From NCBI GenBank assembly GCA_006503475.1, contig RSEH01000279.1, forward strand, positions 1 through 59,414: 59,414 nucleotides of DNA, read 5' to 3'. A model generated the notes under the pieces. It did no database searches, was not told the origin of the DNA, and saw only the letters and a list, made by a program, of their open reading frames with translations. Shown here one piece after another: positions 39,301-48,982 of the stretch. This DNA comes from Stentor roeselii. Its lineage: Eukaryota > Ciliophora > Heterotrichea > Heterotrichida > Stentoridae. The translations under genes and the position numbers were made by a program. How positions within the stretch are numbered: the stretch's first letter is position 1; each line of letters opens with the position of its first letter.

Positions 39301-39592
39301 CAGGCCTTTGACTTGCCTGGACCTCTGGAATAGTCTCGTTGATGACTGAAGAATTTCTTGATTCTGATGAATAGAGAACTGTTAATTCGAGCTTTTGGTA
39401 ACCGGCTGACTTGTACCCTTCAAATGCGTCGGAGTCAATTTCAGAGTTATCTTCATCTAGAATACGGATATTCGAATTCACTAGGTTGAATTTCACTGAT
39501 ATCTGAATTTTTAGTTGATGAAAAGTTGAGGAGAAGATCGTTTTAGATGAGTCCTGGTAGTGAACTATGCAGCGAATTTGAGTGACACTCAT
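36383..39592 (-). CDS. vWA-UBC(E2)-U-box fusion, E2 and E3 ubiquitin modules in one chain
   Basis: 1,069 residues from ATG 39592; an in-frame TTG 30 bp earlier is not used. Order: an N-terminal ubiquitin-like/PB1-like beta region (1-80) and a second such region (100-190), weakly supported; unknown 200-570; vWA 584-765 with a full MIDAS (DTSGS 591-595, Thr666, Asp698); a linker with RRFxx-type basic residues; an E2 ubiquitin-conjugating core 830-975 with TGPLGTPYEGG, FPEEYPSKPPEIRF, HIN in place of HPN (906-908), the active Cys916 in SSGRICISVL and DYAPEITILK; then a U-box 1000-1065 (LCALTKKIMTDPVTCRTSGITYE, DPVTRQP). Expected to carry ubiquitin on Cys916 and use its own U-box as E3. vWA may bind substrate with a metal. 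I know of no named family with this order. Confidence 0.9.
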   Translation of the reverse strand: MSVTQIRCIVHYQDSSKTIFSSTFHQLKIQISVKFNLVNSNIRILDEDNSEIDSDAFEGYKSAGYQKLELTVLYSSESRNSSVINETIPEVQASQRPENSFSIEFIISSFDRQQSLKVQVPKDLYLNEVSDIIIKERKLDNLKFVCFFYSFDGQPLSPSFYTSQFLRVSDVLSDEERVFVIVSNNLYDNQLILKHRYERNLIISAVDVDTKESIELKINPTFDKEKELKDLIGLAIRSPSSSISIETQTPLKIHYKLFNNNPNLSLNHYNPISTQSLEGLRLFHNFLYCLPDHTTIEVRKRLLAVTRYILPFNPFLYSFHLSLKQNSKTESELIALNEGSFFLFFNLNNTLRLNCPFEAFFEHTLDFFSFLFELADVKSFTKSENENFETKIIANPFKVRKPVIVPLINNTFEIYDLSRIEELKKAQGSIPKLQGSIDNLRVDLELMKIIKRTEGVEVNELVIMKTCFDSTFDVGALFKHAPKISGFNDFEVIKAKRFVTQITSYLDLKLNSKRKTLTFNLDRKVVVNLGLMECSNDISIKNVLTGLVTSVDPDSLASVFNQEENISSKKLQVEEENYSRIPEEAISILLDTSGSMASTYQSTEKSRMTVAKDLFNSFINRSLGYNLPQIISLTTFDTSVKKVSKFTESAFKFCEYLEPVTSNGGTSIFDAIASATRDQKLIKKKYTNIKSRIICFSDGEDNSSVFSEKAVLEGLISNEIILDCINLGEKCIILKNLSLCSGGFAFWCENVEQGYKIFESDAFISVFFRYPSEVVETVSNSELASTTFKEFTSIPPPFKRPEQVKLKVSNIASSLMTMELAKPKFATSTGSLRFKRINREMALIHKNPHPDIQIYPCEADIQFWNGILTGPLGTPYEGGNFHFYISFPEEYPSKPPEIRFLTQIYHINVNSSGRICISVLNSDYAPEITILKLMQSIYGLFMNPEGSDSLDTNIASLFRSSRERYNFIAKEWTQSFAMKPVSELLQGISFHEAQPGVPVEFLCALTKKIMTDPVTCRTSGITYERQDIEEFIRKNGFDPVTRQPTSLKKLFPEANLLNNIRRFCALNIQ

Positions 39593-40774
39593 TTTTATTA
39601 GGGATTCTGTAAAGACCCCCAAAATATAGACACTTAAGAAATAGTAATTTTTAGTAGTTTCTTTATAGGGATAATTTTTAGGGTTAAGTATGATAAAGAC
39701 TTAATTTGAGTTCTTTAGAGGATCAATAATTAAACAAGTGGTTTAAGTATTATTCTGGGTTATAAACATTTAAACAAAAGTAAAATTGGTTAAAGTAAGA
39801 AAACTTAAATAGTAATTAATATTTCAAGACTTTGGAAATTTTTTTGAATTGGATTGAGTCAGAGATAATCATTTTTTATTTGATATAGTTATATACCATA
39901 AAGAAATAGACAAGCGTATAAAAATTTATATTAGTTCAGTAAAGAAATCTCTTAATTTAAGTACTTGAAGTGATTAGAGTTTTATTCAATTAGTTGAATT
40001 ACAATTTTATGACTTTACTTAAAAGATGTACCTTAGTGATTTTTGTAACTCGCAGGAAAATTTAGAATTATAAGTTGATATAAGATATATTGGGTTTACT
40101 TTCTTTAACTCATCATCATGAGCAATAAACTACTAATAAATATACTTTATCAAGATGGTTAAATTTGATAATTTCTAATTTAGAAATTCTGCGTTCAGTC
40201 ATCAATTAATGCTTGAACATATCTATTGAACTAATCTTATATAAAAGCTATAGAGTAAGTATATATAAATATATAAATATCGTAAGAAAATCCACAAAAA
40301 CTACCTCGAAATTAAGTTAAATGATCCAAATTTATTTATCTAAGAAATATTTGTATTTAAAATGAAGTTTAGACCCAGTTTTCCAAAAGGATTCATTCGT
40401 TTGTTTCTCTCATTAAAAGCAGTCACCTTCATCCAAAGCTAATAATAATTAATTAAATCTTTTCCTCTAATGATTCCTTTTAAAAATACGCCCTTAAATA
40501 ACTCTAATCCCTTAAAATATCCCAAATCTTTCTAAATTCATAAAATCCAACTACCTCCACATAAATACTCCTTCACCTTCCCCCTACCTTCCCAAATTAA
40601 AATTCAAACCCTTTCTTTAAAATCCTTAAAAAAATCTTCATCCTCTCCAATTTTCTCATTCCCAAAAAACCCAAAAAAAATCCCATAAATTAACTTCAAA
40701 AACTAAATCTTTTTTCAGTTCTTTTAAAACCTTCCTAATTCTAAGCAATTGAAAATCCACCAGTCATTAATAAA
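39593..40774. other. Long intergenic region, divergent promoters
   Basis: 1,182 bp between divergent genes. The left part is AT-rich with TATAGACA at 39625-39632 close to the vWA-E2-U-box start, and a 19-bp near-palindrome at 40170-40188. From about 40330 the plus strand is C-rich and pyrimidine-rich up to the start codon of the next gene. Minus-strand reading of that stretch looks partly protein-like but has many stops. No RNA gene recognised. Confidence 0.5.
39625..39632 (-). promoter_or_regulatory. TGTCTATA upstream of the vWA-E2-U-box gene
   Basis: Sense TGTCTATA lies about 33 bp upstream of ATG 39592, matching the core of the motif seen at the kelch genes. Confidence 0.35.
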
Positions 40775-43700
40775 ATGTTGATTTTCTCCCTTCTCATCAT
40801 TCTAGGACATGCAGGTAAATTAGTCGAGTACCGTTTCGGGTACAACTTCGGAACGACCTTCAAAGACTTCTCAGAGAACGGTCGAGACGGTACAACGAGT
40901 GGAGGCACAGGCATAATCTGCACAGACCGAGGAGTCTACTTCACAGGAATAAAGAAAACCATTTCAATTCCATCATTCACGTTGCCTGATGTGATGTGGA
41001 TAATAATCTGGTTGATCTCGAAATGGAATGGTCAGATTTACTTCCACGGTCCAATAAACTCCAACTTTTTAAGCCTTTCAGTCTCCGACGGTTCTCTCTT
41101 CTGCGCGAATACAATGACCACATCATCAACTTCCCTAGGCAGTGGCCTTGAAAGGAACAGGTGGGAGTTGGTAGTGATTAAGAAAAACTTCAACAAGTAC
41201 AGTTTGGAGAACTCTGCAAGACTTTCAACTTCTGACATGACTTACAACAGTGGCTTCGAGTCCATCGGGATTGGAGGGAATTCGAAAAAAATTGACTTTA
41301 AAGGATTTGTTTGGTACTTCTTGATGACTGATGAGACTTTTACTAAAAGTAATTATATTCAAACTGGAGGAAGTTACTCGAAGATTGGAAATCCAGGTTC
41401 TTGCTCGATGACTTTTCTTGACCCTGTCTATGGCGCGGTTTGCATTTCAGGTCAAATCGACCCTGGCAGAGACTCTTTTTCTCAAACTTGCGCCAGTCCA
41501 GGGACAGGGTGTTCCGGGACTTTCTCTTATTCTTGCACTTGTTCTGAGTACTGTTTTTACGAAATCCAAACAAAAACCAGTTCTTGTTCAGTTCCGAGTA
41601 CGACTCCTAGTTGCACTGCTCCGTATGAAGATAGAAAAGGAAATTGTTGTATGAAGATTTGTGCAAGTTGTGAGGATTTTATTTCATGTAAAACTTGCAT
41701 TGACCCTAATGCTGAAGTTTCAGGATCGACTTGTGTTTGTTCAACTGGGTTTTATGGAAGTCCTTCGGAAAGTTTAACTTCAGGGTGTTATGCTTGTATG
41801 GAAAATTGCATCGCCTGTCCTAGTTTGGATTCTTGTACGACTTGTAAGGATATTTTTGTGAAAGTGAATGAAACATGTGTTTGTCCTAATGGGTATTATT
41901 TGGATGATTCAAGTGTTGTTGATATGTCGTGTGTCTTGTGTGGAATTGGATGTGATGTTTGTAATAATTTGACTTGCTTGTCGTGTAGCAGTATTGATTT
42001 TGAAATTGATTTGGTTGATTGTAAGTGTAAGGAAGGGTTTTATAATAGTGATTTGACGAATCGTGCGTTGGTTTGTGTTAGGTGTAGTAGTGATTGTGTA
42101 GAATGTATCTCGGAGAGTCAGTGCTTGAAGTGTAAAGATCCTTTTGCTTCTCCTGTTGGAGGAGTTTGTACTTGTAACTTAGGGTTTAAAGGGATTCCGT
42201 CAATCTCAACCACTCCAGGATGTCAGGCGATCTGTGGAGAAGGTTGTTTAGAATGTCTAACTTCAATGAGCTGCAACAAATGCATCGACCCAAACTCTTT
42301 TATTTTTATCTCAAACTGCAAATGCAACGATGGTTTCTACTGGAACCCTTCAAACAACCTTTACTGTTCACCATGTTCAGACCTTTGCATGTCCTGTAAA
42401 GACTCAACAACTTGCATTTCTTGTTTCGATTCAAACGCTCAGGTATTAAACGGTCAATGTATCTGTAAAGATAACTTCTTCGGAACACCTGCAGGAAAAA
42501 CATCTGCCTTTGGGTGCCTCTCCTGTCTTGAGGACTGTGAAACTTGTGAAAACGATTCAACTTGTTTGACTTGCAAGGAAGATGGAGCTCAAATAGTTTC
42601 AGGGAAATGTGAATGTAAAGAAGGATTTTATAAAAATGAGGAAAGTTCCTCTTTGAATTGTCGGCCGTGTCTTGAGGAATGCGACACTTGTAGTGATGGG
42701 AAAAGTTGCTTGACTTGCAAAGCTTTGAATTCGGAAATCAATGGCTTTGGATGTCAATGTTTGAATGGATTTTATAATGAAACTTTGATCAGTCTTCAGG
42801 AATCTTGCTTGCCTTGTGATAGTCTTTGTGAGGTTTGTGATAGTCTGGATATTTGTAGAAGGTGTAGGGGAAGGTTTACAGAAATTAAGGATATGAAATG
42901 TCAGTGTATTAAAGGATTTTTTAAAGTTGAGTATGATAGTCAAGATTGTGTGCCTTGTGTTAATCGCTCATCATCCGAAGAATGCGAGAACATCTGCCCA
43001 GCCTCAACATTTCTACAAAACGGCAAATGTAAACCATGCAGTCTTTTTTGTCTTCAATGCAATTCAACAGACTTCTGCGAGTCCTGCGAAAACTTCACAA
43101 GAACCCTAAGCGGTATATGCAAATGTCCAAAAGGTCAACAAGTATTATCAAAATCCTGCAAAGACAAATACTTCGAAGGTTCTCTAAAAGTCCAAGAAAA
43201 CAATTCAATTCTTCTAAAATTCTCCGAAAAAACTGAATTTCTCTTAAAAGAAGAAATTTTTTCTTTAATTTTCCTGAACAAGTCCCACTCAATCCGAGTA
43301 AAAAGTGAAAACATGTTAAACTACTCAATAACTTTAATAGAAAAAAGTAATTTTCCAGCTTCAGTTCCTTTCAAACTAACCCTTTTAAGTCCTATTTTCA
43401 GCAACAAAGATTCAAAACTAAAGACTTACCAATTCGAAGACACCTTTTTCAAGACTCCATTCACGATATTTGAAGAAACCGTTGAAACAACAGTAAAAAC
43501 CGCCGTGACTTTAAGTTTCGCTGCAGGGATTATTTCAAATCCAGGAGCTTGCTGGGTGTTAATCAACACGATTCAAATAATAGTTTATATGCCTCTTGCA
43601 AATTTGAATTTTTCTCCAGAAGTGCTTCAGTTTTTACAGGCGATTTCAGGATATTCTGTGATTCCTAATCTTTTTTCAAAGGTTTTTGATGAGGACACTA

Positions 43701-44761
43701 CTTCTAAACCCATTTGGAGGGCAAGAAGAGCTGGAATTGATTCAACAGTTTTTTGGATTAACGTTGGACCTAATGCGGTTTTGTTTGTTTTTTATTTGGC
43801 ATTGGTTCCTTTCGCTTTGATTGGCACGAAGATTCCTTATTTAAGTGAAAAATGTTATAATTATCTCAGAAAGTATAGATACGCTTTTTTCATCAGGTTC
43901 TGGATTCAAGTCTTTCTTGATTTCGGGATTTTCGCTTTGATTCAGATTAATTCAGTGAGTTTTATGCAGAGTATTCAAGAAGAGCAACAAGGGTACTTCA
44001 ACTTTATCACGGCTTGTGTGTTAATTGTAGGGTTTATTTAGATGATTGTTGGAATTTCACCTGTGACTGTCTTGATACTTTTAACAAGACATCGAAAAAA
44101 CTTAGAAGATTTTAAAGTTAAGGAAAAATATGGAAGTCTTTTTGAGGAGTTTAAAAATGATAAAGGATTTTTCAGTTGTCTTTATTATTTCTTTTTCTTG
44201 ATTAGAAGGTTTCAGTATATGATGACTCAGGTATTTTTAGGCTTTACACCTAGAACTCAACTTGGAATGAACATCGCGTTTTCTTTTATTCATTTCTTTT
44301 ATCTAGCTTATTATCGCCCTTTTAAGAGTAAACTGGTACTTTTCACTGATTTTATTGGAGAAATTTGCATTATTTTCTTGTTTATTGAATCAGTTTGCTT
44401 TTTACCTGAAGTTAATCTGGAGTCTTCAACTATTGATCAGGTTTTTATTGTAGTTGTTATTATTGCTATCAGTTTTCAGACCTTGGCTAATATGATTGGA
44501 TTAGGCATGAAAATTGTAGAAATTTATAAAAAGTGTCAAAATTACAGAGCACAGAAAATTATTAAAAGGTCGAATAAGGTACACCCTGAGAAACATACTC
44601 ATGTTGGGGAATCACTTGAAGTTAACTTTGAAAATCAAGGTCATGGGACGTTTAAATGGTCGAGAAAAGTACATCCTGAGAAAAATACTTATGGTGAAAA
44701 CTCGTTTGAAATGAATCCTGGGAATACTGCTCCTCAAGAAACTATTAAAGATGAAGAGTAA
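40775..44761 (+). CDS. LamG-like, Cys-rich, seven-pass surface protein (spliced)
   Basis: Exons 40775-44026 and 44042-44761 give 1,323 residues. A signal peptide (MLIFSLLIILGHAG) is followed by a concanavalin/LamG-like domain (20-200, with LVEYRFGYNFG, WNGQIYFHG, WYFLMTDE) and about a dozen Cys-rich repeats of the form C-x2-C-x-TC-x6-C-x-C-x-x-G-F/Y-Y (to about 43160). After a 100-residue beta region come seven hydrophobic segments, the fourth interrupted by the intron (FNFITACVLI joined to MIVGISPVTVLILL). The cytosolic tail holds a duplicated KVHPEKHTHVGES/KVHPEKNTYGENS motif. This multi-pass end resembles ciliate surface proteins with a receptor-like layout. Function unknown. Confidence 0.85.
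44027..44041 (+). other. 15-nt spliceosomal intron
   Basis: GTAGGGTTTATTTAG, phase 0 with in-frame TAG; A at position 10. Its removal fuses two same-frame open stretches and completes a membrane helix. Confidence 0.93.
44563..44710 (+). repeat. Duplicated tail motif (KVHPEK)
   Basis: Two copies, near 44577 and 44668, of a segment encoding KVHPEK(H/N)T(H/Y)-x-GE followed by N/S-rich residues. Basic-acidic tail of the seven-pass protein; presumably a small in-gene duplication. Confidence 0.6.
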
Positions 44762-45100
44762 TTATTTAGGTTAATTTTTACAATTTATATTTGTTTTAGG
44801 ATATGGAAAAATCAATCAGTTTTTAAAATATTTAAAGAATTGAGTATGAGATAATTGTGATTTAGATTCAGTTTTAATAATGTAGTTGAATATAATAGGC
44901 TATTTTTATTTAATTTATGCCTTGGATATACATTGTTTGAAAATCTGAAGTAATCAAATTCAATTTACTGTTAAAAATCTGTGAATCAGTTTATGTTAAT
45001 CTTATTCTGAGGATATTTTTCATTTATAAGAGTTTTTTCGATGATTAATGATTAAATTTTAAATGATGATTTTAAAACCTTTAATAATTAGTTTTATGGA
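44762..45100. other. Intergenic region, no gene seen
   Basis: 339 bp between convergent stops, very AT-rich. Holds the two 3' ends; no repeat or RNA recognised. Confidence 0.5.
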
Positions 45101-48100
45101 TTATTTATTCCTACTAGTAGAATCTAATCCAGTCATCATTTTTTCCTCATTTTCATCTTTATCATTTTCTTTACCATCTTCATTTCTTTTTTTTTTTTTG
45201 CCATCCTTCAACCTTTTCTCCTCTTTATTTTCTTTATTTTCCTCATTTTCTTCATTTTCTTCATTTTCTTCATTTTCTTCATTTTCCTCATTTTCTTCAT
45301 TTTCTTCATTTTCATTTTTCAAATTTTTAAGTCTCTGAAGTTCTTCATCATAAAACGAAAAAACTTCCTTCCCTCTAAACTCAACCTTATAAAACAAAAA
45401 CTCTAAAATTTTCATAAAAAAAGCAGCAGCAAAAAAGATTCCACTAAGAGCTCCAACAGCGATTCCAATAAATCCAATAGTATCATTTTTAAGCTGTCTA
45501 GTAGTATAAAACCCAGTTTCACTTAAAATGAACTCAATGCGAATCCGAAGGCCAACATTCAAATTGATGCTATTAATATCAGTTTTACTTCCTTCCTCAG
45601 GAGTTAAAAAGTTAGAAACCCTGTAACCATGCATATCTTTTTCTTTATCTAAAGAAAAATCCTGAAAGTAAACCGGAATAAACTCAAATCGAAAAACCGA
45701 AGAATCTTTACCTTTAAAAACATTTCCATCATTTAAAGTCAATGAGTTAACCGCTCGACTGGTCAAGTTACGATAAGCAGCGTTGGTTTCAATTGAAACA
45801 GTGAAATCTGAAGTATAGCAAGAGAGGCAAGTTGAGTAAATTTCAAGGTAGTCCCCAGAAGTAATAAGAGAATTTTTAGTGACTAGAAAATTTACATGGC
45901 AGGAGTCCTCAAAGTCCCCTGGAAATAATTTTTTTTCACTTAAGATCACTGTTAAATTTTCGGAATTTTTAATGTTAAAAATACTTGAATTGCACTGATC
46001 AGCTCTCAAGGAACTCGACCCAAGAAATACTCTGAAAGTCTGACCATTGAATTTATTATCTTTAATCAGTGTACCTGTTGTCACTAAAGTAATTGAATCG
46101 ATTTCATTGTACTTAAAGTAGGTAACTATGTAATACAAAAGACCTCCTAATAAGAAAATAAATGAAACTCCTGTGAAAAAACCTCCAATTTGAGAGGGAT
46201 TCGAAGGGATTTCAGAAAAGGACTCGGTTTTTAAAGTCGGTCTTTCCAGATGTCTTTTCTTAAAAAAGTCATTTACTGCAAGTTTTACTCGAAAGGGCAA
46301 AGAAAACGACCAGGTCAATGAAAAAATTAATAAAAGGCCGCCGATGCCGCAGCCTAGGCCGATGATAGTTGAAATATTGTTTTGGACTCTGAGTAGGTCA
46401 GGCTGGGTCTCAGGGATGGTTATTGAGGATAAATCATCTTCGAATGAACCTACGTAGCAAGTTGATTTGTTGCATTCTAAACAACTTCCTTCTGACATGT
46501 AAAAACCGTATTCGCATGGAAGACATTCAATGATGTGAGTAGCTCCTGTATAAGAAGTTGATGATCCTTTTGGACATGCGATGCAGGAAGTATTGTAAAT
46601 ACTTTTATATGATCCTTTTTCGCATTTATTACAATATGATTTTGATTCATCAATTATATAACCAGGACCACAATTATCAGAACTTTTATCGAAAAGGTCA
46701 TAAATAAAATAAGAATAAGAAGACTGAAGATCGAAACCATCTCCATGACCTTCTCGCCCTGAGTAAAGTAACAAGTATCCATTAAACATTGCAAAGCCCA
46801 TCGAGTGGATCCCATTCAAATCCTTTGAAAACTCTTTACTGATAATAGTTTTCTCTTTTAGATCTAAGATCAACATATCACTAAAGCTTCTTTGGAAATT
46901 TATTTGTCCTCCTATAATATAAACTTTAGAGTTTATTACAGTGTAAGCGAAGTTAAACCTTCCTTGGACCTGGTCATCGAACTGGACGACATTAAAAGTC
47001 AATTTCGAAAAATTACTAACATTTATTTTTCTTACTTCTGAACAAGGATTTCCTGAAATATCTGAAGACCCGAAGAAGGTGTAAATAAATTTTCCTTTTT
47101 CATTAGATTCGAAATGACATCCATGTCTTGATATTCCAGTGAACCTCTTTTCATGTTCTTTGCTTTTAAATTGTCCTTCCTCGAATAAACCTTCTACAAA
47201 GCTGTATCTCCAAATGAAGTTCTTGGTTTTATAGCCGTCTTCACCACCTACGATGTAAAAGTAAGGCATGTCTAGCATAACGCAAGACCCTGCAAAAGGA
47301 GGAGGAGAAGAAGATGAAGGATCAGGAGTGATTTCATTCCAATAATAACCATCATTATTCGAAGTTAACACCCAAAAATCACTGAAGATTTCAAAGTTTT
47401 CATCATATCCTCCTGCGACGAGCATGAGATTTCCTTGACTTGCTGTTGCATGAAGTGTTCTTTTATTTGGGTAAGTTCCACTAGCTTCTATTTTTCGCCA
47501 TTCTTGAAGTTCTTTATTTTCTCCAAATATTGAGTCTATAGGTAGTCTCCAAAGGTCATTGAAAAATTTAGATTTTTGGTTTCCACCAAATAATAATGAT
47601 TGATTTGAAACGACTACAATCGAAGATTTCATTCTGCTAAGTGGATTTTGGTATGAATTAAAATACCCTGGTTTTAATTCTTCAGTACTTTTACGGATAT
47701 TTATGTACATATGTGAATTTGAAAGTCCTGTAGGACTTTTTCCTGAATAGACTATGACATATATATATAAATCTTCTCCAGCTTTTTCAGTTATTACATC
47801 CGAGAATCCGAATTCACTTCTTCCTTCTTCAAATGGTTGCGATAATGGATATATTTTTTTTTCCCATCCAGCTTTGAGATTTTTTAGGTTTAATTTATAA
47901 TAATCTAGTATGAATCCTTGATTATTAATACCTAAAAAGTAATAAAGAATATCATTATAAATCAAACTTCCTCCTTGAGCTGAATCAACAAGGGGATTTT
48001 CAGTTTTATACTCAAACCATTCATTTTTTTCTATTGAGTACTCACAAATATAATTATAAAATCCATAATCATTATCTTTTAAGCTAAAACCTGAAAACAA

Positions 48101-48715
48101 GTACAATTTAGAATCATAATGCTGAAGTTGACAACCAAAAATTCCATTAATCGAGCATTTATTTTTTAAGGATCTTTTCGAGTATATTTTAAAAGTATCA
48201 TTTGAAAATATTTCTATCAAATAAAAGTCAGTATAGTATTCAGTAGAAGACTTCCCGCCAACAATCGCAAAATAAATAGAATTATTCCCTGAATCAAAAG
48301 TAGCAGTCGCGAAATCATATCTCTCTCCAATTTCAGATATTTCGAAAAGACTTTCCCAGTAATCGCCATTTATATCATATCTCCAAAAGTCACCTAAGCT
48401 TCCCTTGGGACCCTCTCCTCCAAACAAATAAAGTGAATTATTGAAAACAACTTTTGAAAGGCCGTATAAGTGTCTTGGACTTGGAGAGGTTTTGCTTTTT
48501 GATGTTAAAGTTTTCTTTATATTTTCATTGTAGTTGTAGTCGATAAAGTAAAAGTTTTCATCGAATTCAGTTTCTGAAATTTTACCAGAAAAGTACCTTA
48601 GATCTTTGTCGATGCTTAGAGAAATGAGCTGGATTCCTGATACTGCTGGAGAGGAAAAATAACCATGATATGAACTTGAAAGGACGCATTTCAAGATAAT
48701 GAGAAAAAGCGCCAT
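45101..48715 (-). CDS. Kelch-propeller, Cys-rich, three-pass membrane protein (tandem paralogue 1)
   Basis: 1,204 residues from ATG 48715. A signal peptide (MALFLIILKCVLSSSYH) is followed by AVSGIQLISLSIDKDLRYFSGK, a mark shared by all three tandem genes. Kelch repeats (SLYLFGGEGPKGSLGDFWRY, KLYLFSGFS, SLLFGGNQKSKFFNDLWRLP) run to about residue 650. An ephrin-receptor-like Cys-rich part (GYIIDESKSYCNKC, CPKGSSTSYTGATH, CLPCEYGFY) follows. Then membrane helix 1 (IIGLGCGIGGLLLIFSLTW), helix 2 (GGFFTGVSFIFLLGGLLYY), an outer domain of about 220 residues, and helix 3 (IGFIGIAVGALSGIFFAAAF). The cytosolic tail ends in a (NEE)n repeat and Lys/Glu. Surface receptor or sensor by inference. Confidence 0.9.
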   Translation of the reverse strand: MALFLIILKCVLSSSYHGYFSSPAVSGIQLISLSIDKDLRYFSGKISETEFDENFYFIDYNYNENIKKTLTSKSKTSPSPRHLYGLSKVVFNNSLYLFGGEGPKGSLGDFWRYDINGDYWESLFEISEIGERYDFATATFDSGNNSIYFAIVGGKSSTEYYTDFYLIEIFSNDTFKIYSKRSLKNKCSINGIFGCQLQHYDSKLYLFSGFSLKDNDYGFYNYICEYSIEKNEWFEYKTENPLVDSAQGGSLIYNDILYYFLGINNQGFILDYYKLNLKNLKAGWEKKIYPLSQPFEEGRSEFGFSDVITEKAGEDLYIYVIVYSGKSPTGLSNSHMYINIRKSTEELKPGYFNSYQNPLSRMKSSIVVVSNQSLLFGGNQKSKFFNDLWRLPIDSIFGENKELQEWRKIEASGTYPNKRTLHATASQGNLMLVAGGYDENFEIFSDFWVLTSNNDGYYWNEITPDPSSSSPPPFAGSCVMLDMPYFYIVGGEDGYKTKNFIWRYSFVEGLFEEGQFKSKEHEKRFTGISRHGCHFESNEKGKFIYTFFGSSDISGNPCSEVRKINVSNFSKLTFNVVQFDDQVQGRFNFAYTVINSKVYIIGGQINFQRSFSDMLILDLKEKTIISKEFSKDLNGIHSMGFAMFNGYLLLYSGREGHGDGFDLQSSYSYFIYDLFDKSSDNCGPGYIIDESKSYCNKCEKGSYKSIYNTSCIACPKGSSTSYTGATHIIECLPCEYGFYMSEGSCLECNKSTCYVGSFEDDLSSITIPETQPDLLRVQNNISTIIGLGCGIGGLLLIFSLTWSFSLPFRVKLAVNDFFKKRHLERPTLKTESFSEIPSNPSQIGGFFTGVSFIFLLGGLLYYIVTYFKYNEIDSITLVTTGTLIKDNKFNGQTFRVFLGSSSLRADQCNSSIFNIKNSENLTVILSEKKLFPGDFEDSCHVNFLVTKNSLITSGDYLEIYSTCLSCYTSDFTVSIETNAAYRNLTSRAVNSLTLNDGNVFKGKDSSVFRFEFIPVYFQDFSLDKEKDMHGYRVSNFLTPEEGSKTDINSINLNVGLRIRIEFILSETGFYTTRQLKNDTIGFIGIAVGALSGIFFAAAFFMKILEFLFYKVEFRGKEVFSFYDEELQRLKNLKNENEENEENEENEENEENEENEENEENKENKEEKRLKDGKKKKRNEDGKENDKDENEEKMMTGLDSTSRNK
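45238..45315 (-). repeat. 9-bp microsatellite coding for Asn-Glu-Glu
   Basis: About eight or nine 9-bp units (sense GAAAATGAA type, with two GAG variants) encoding a run of N-E-E in the cytosolic tail. Acidic, low-complexity, probably length-variable by slippage. Confidence 0.85.
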
Positions 48716-48727
48716 TTATTATAATAT

Positions 48728-48737
48728 TTGTAGACAT
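48728..48737 (-). promoter_or_regulatory. ATGTCTACAA upstream motif (kelch paralogue 1)
   Basis: Sense ATGTCTACAA ends 13 bp before the start codon at 48715; a related CGTCTATAA lies at 48742-48750. The same motif precedes the two sister genes and several other minus-strand genes. Role inferred: core promoter or shared regulatory site. Confidence 0.45.
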
Positions 48738-48982
48738 CTGATTATAGACGATTAGAATATGGAGAGTATGAGAATTGTCTTAGGATAAGATTTTTAGTGA
48801 ATGAAAATAATGATGACTTTGAAGATGATAATTTTTTAAAACAATTCTCATTGCTTTCAAATAAATGATTTATTTTACAGCTGAGAAATGTTTAATCAAC
48901 GAAAAGACTCTTATAAAAAGTAACTCAAATAATTATGAGCTTTTAAGTCTCTTCTCATCAAGTTTCTTAATAATACATTTAA

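Noticed and set aside
40170-40188. 19-bp near-palindrome as an operator or terminator
   Set aside because: All A/T-rich with an imperfect centre, expected by chance in such DNA, and there is no second copy near another gene.
44039-44041. TAG as a true stop, or as a read-through codon, dividing the seven-pass gene in two
   Set aside because: It lies at the end of a GT...A(10)...AG 15-nt segment like six others here, and splicing completes a membrane helix.
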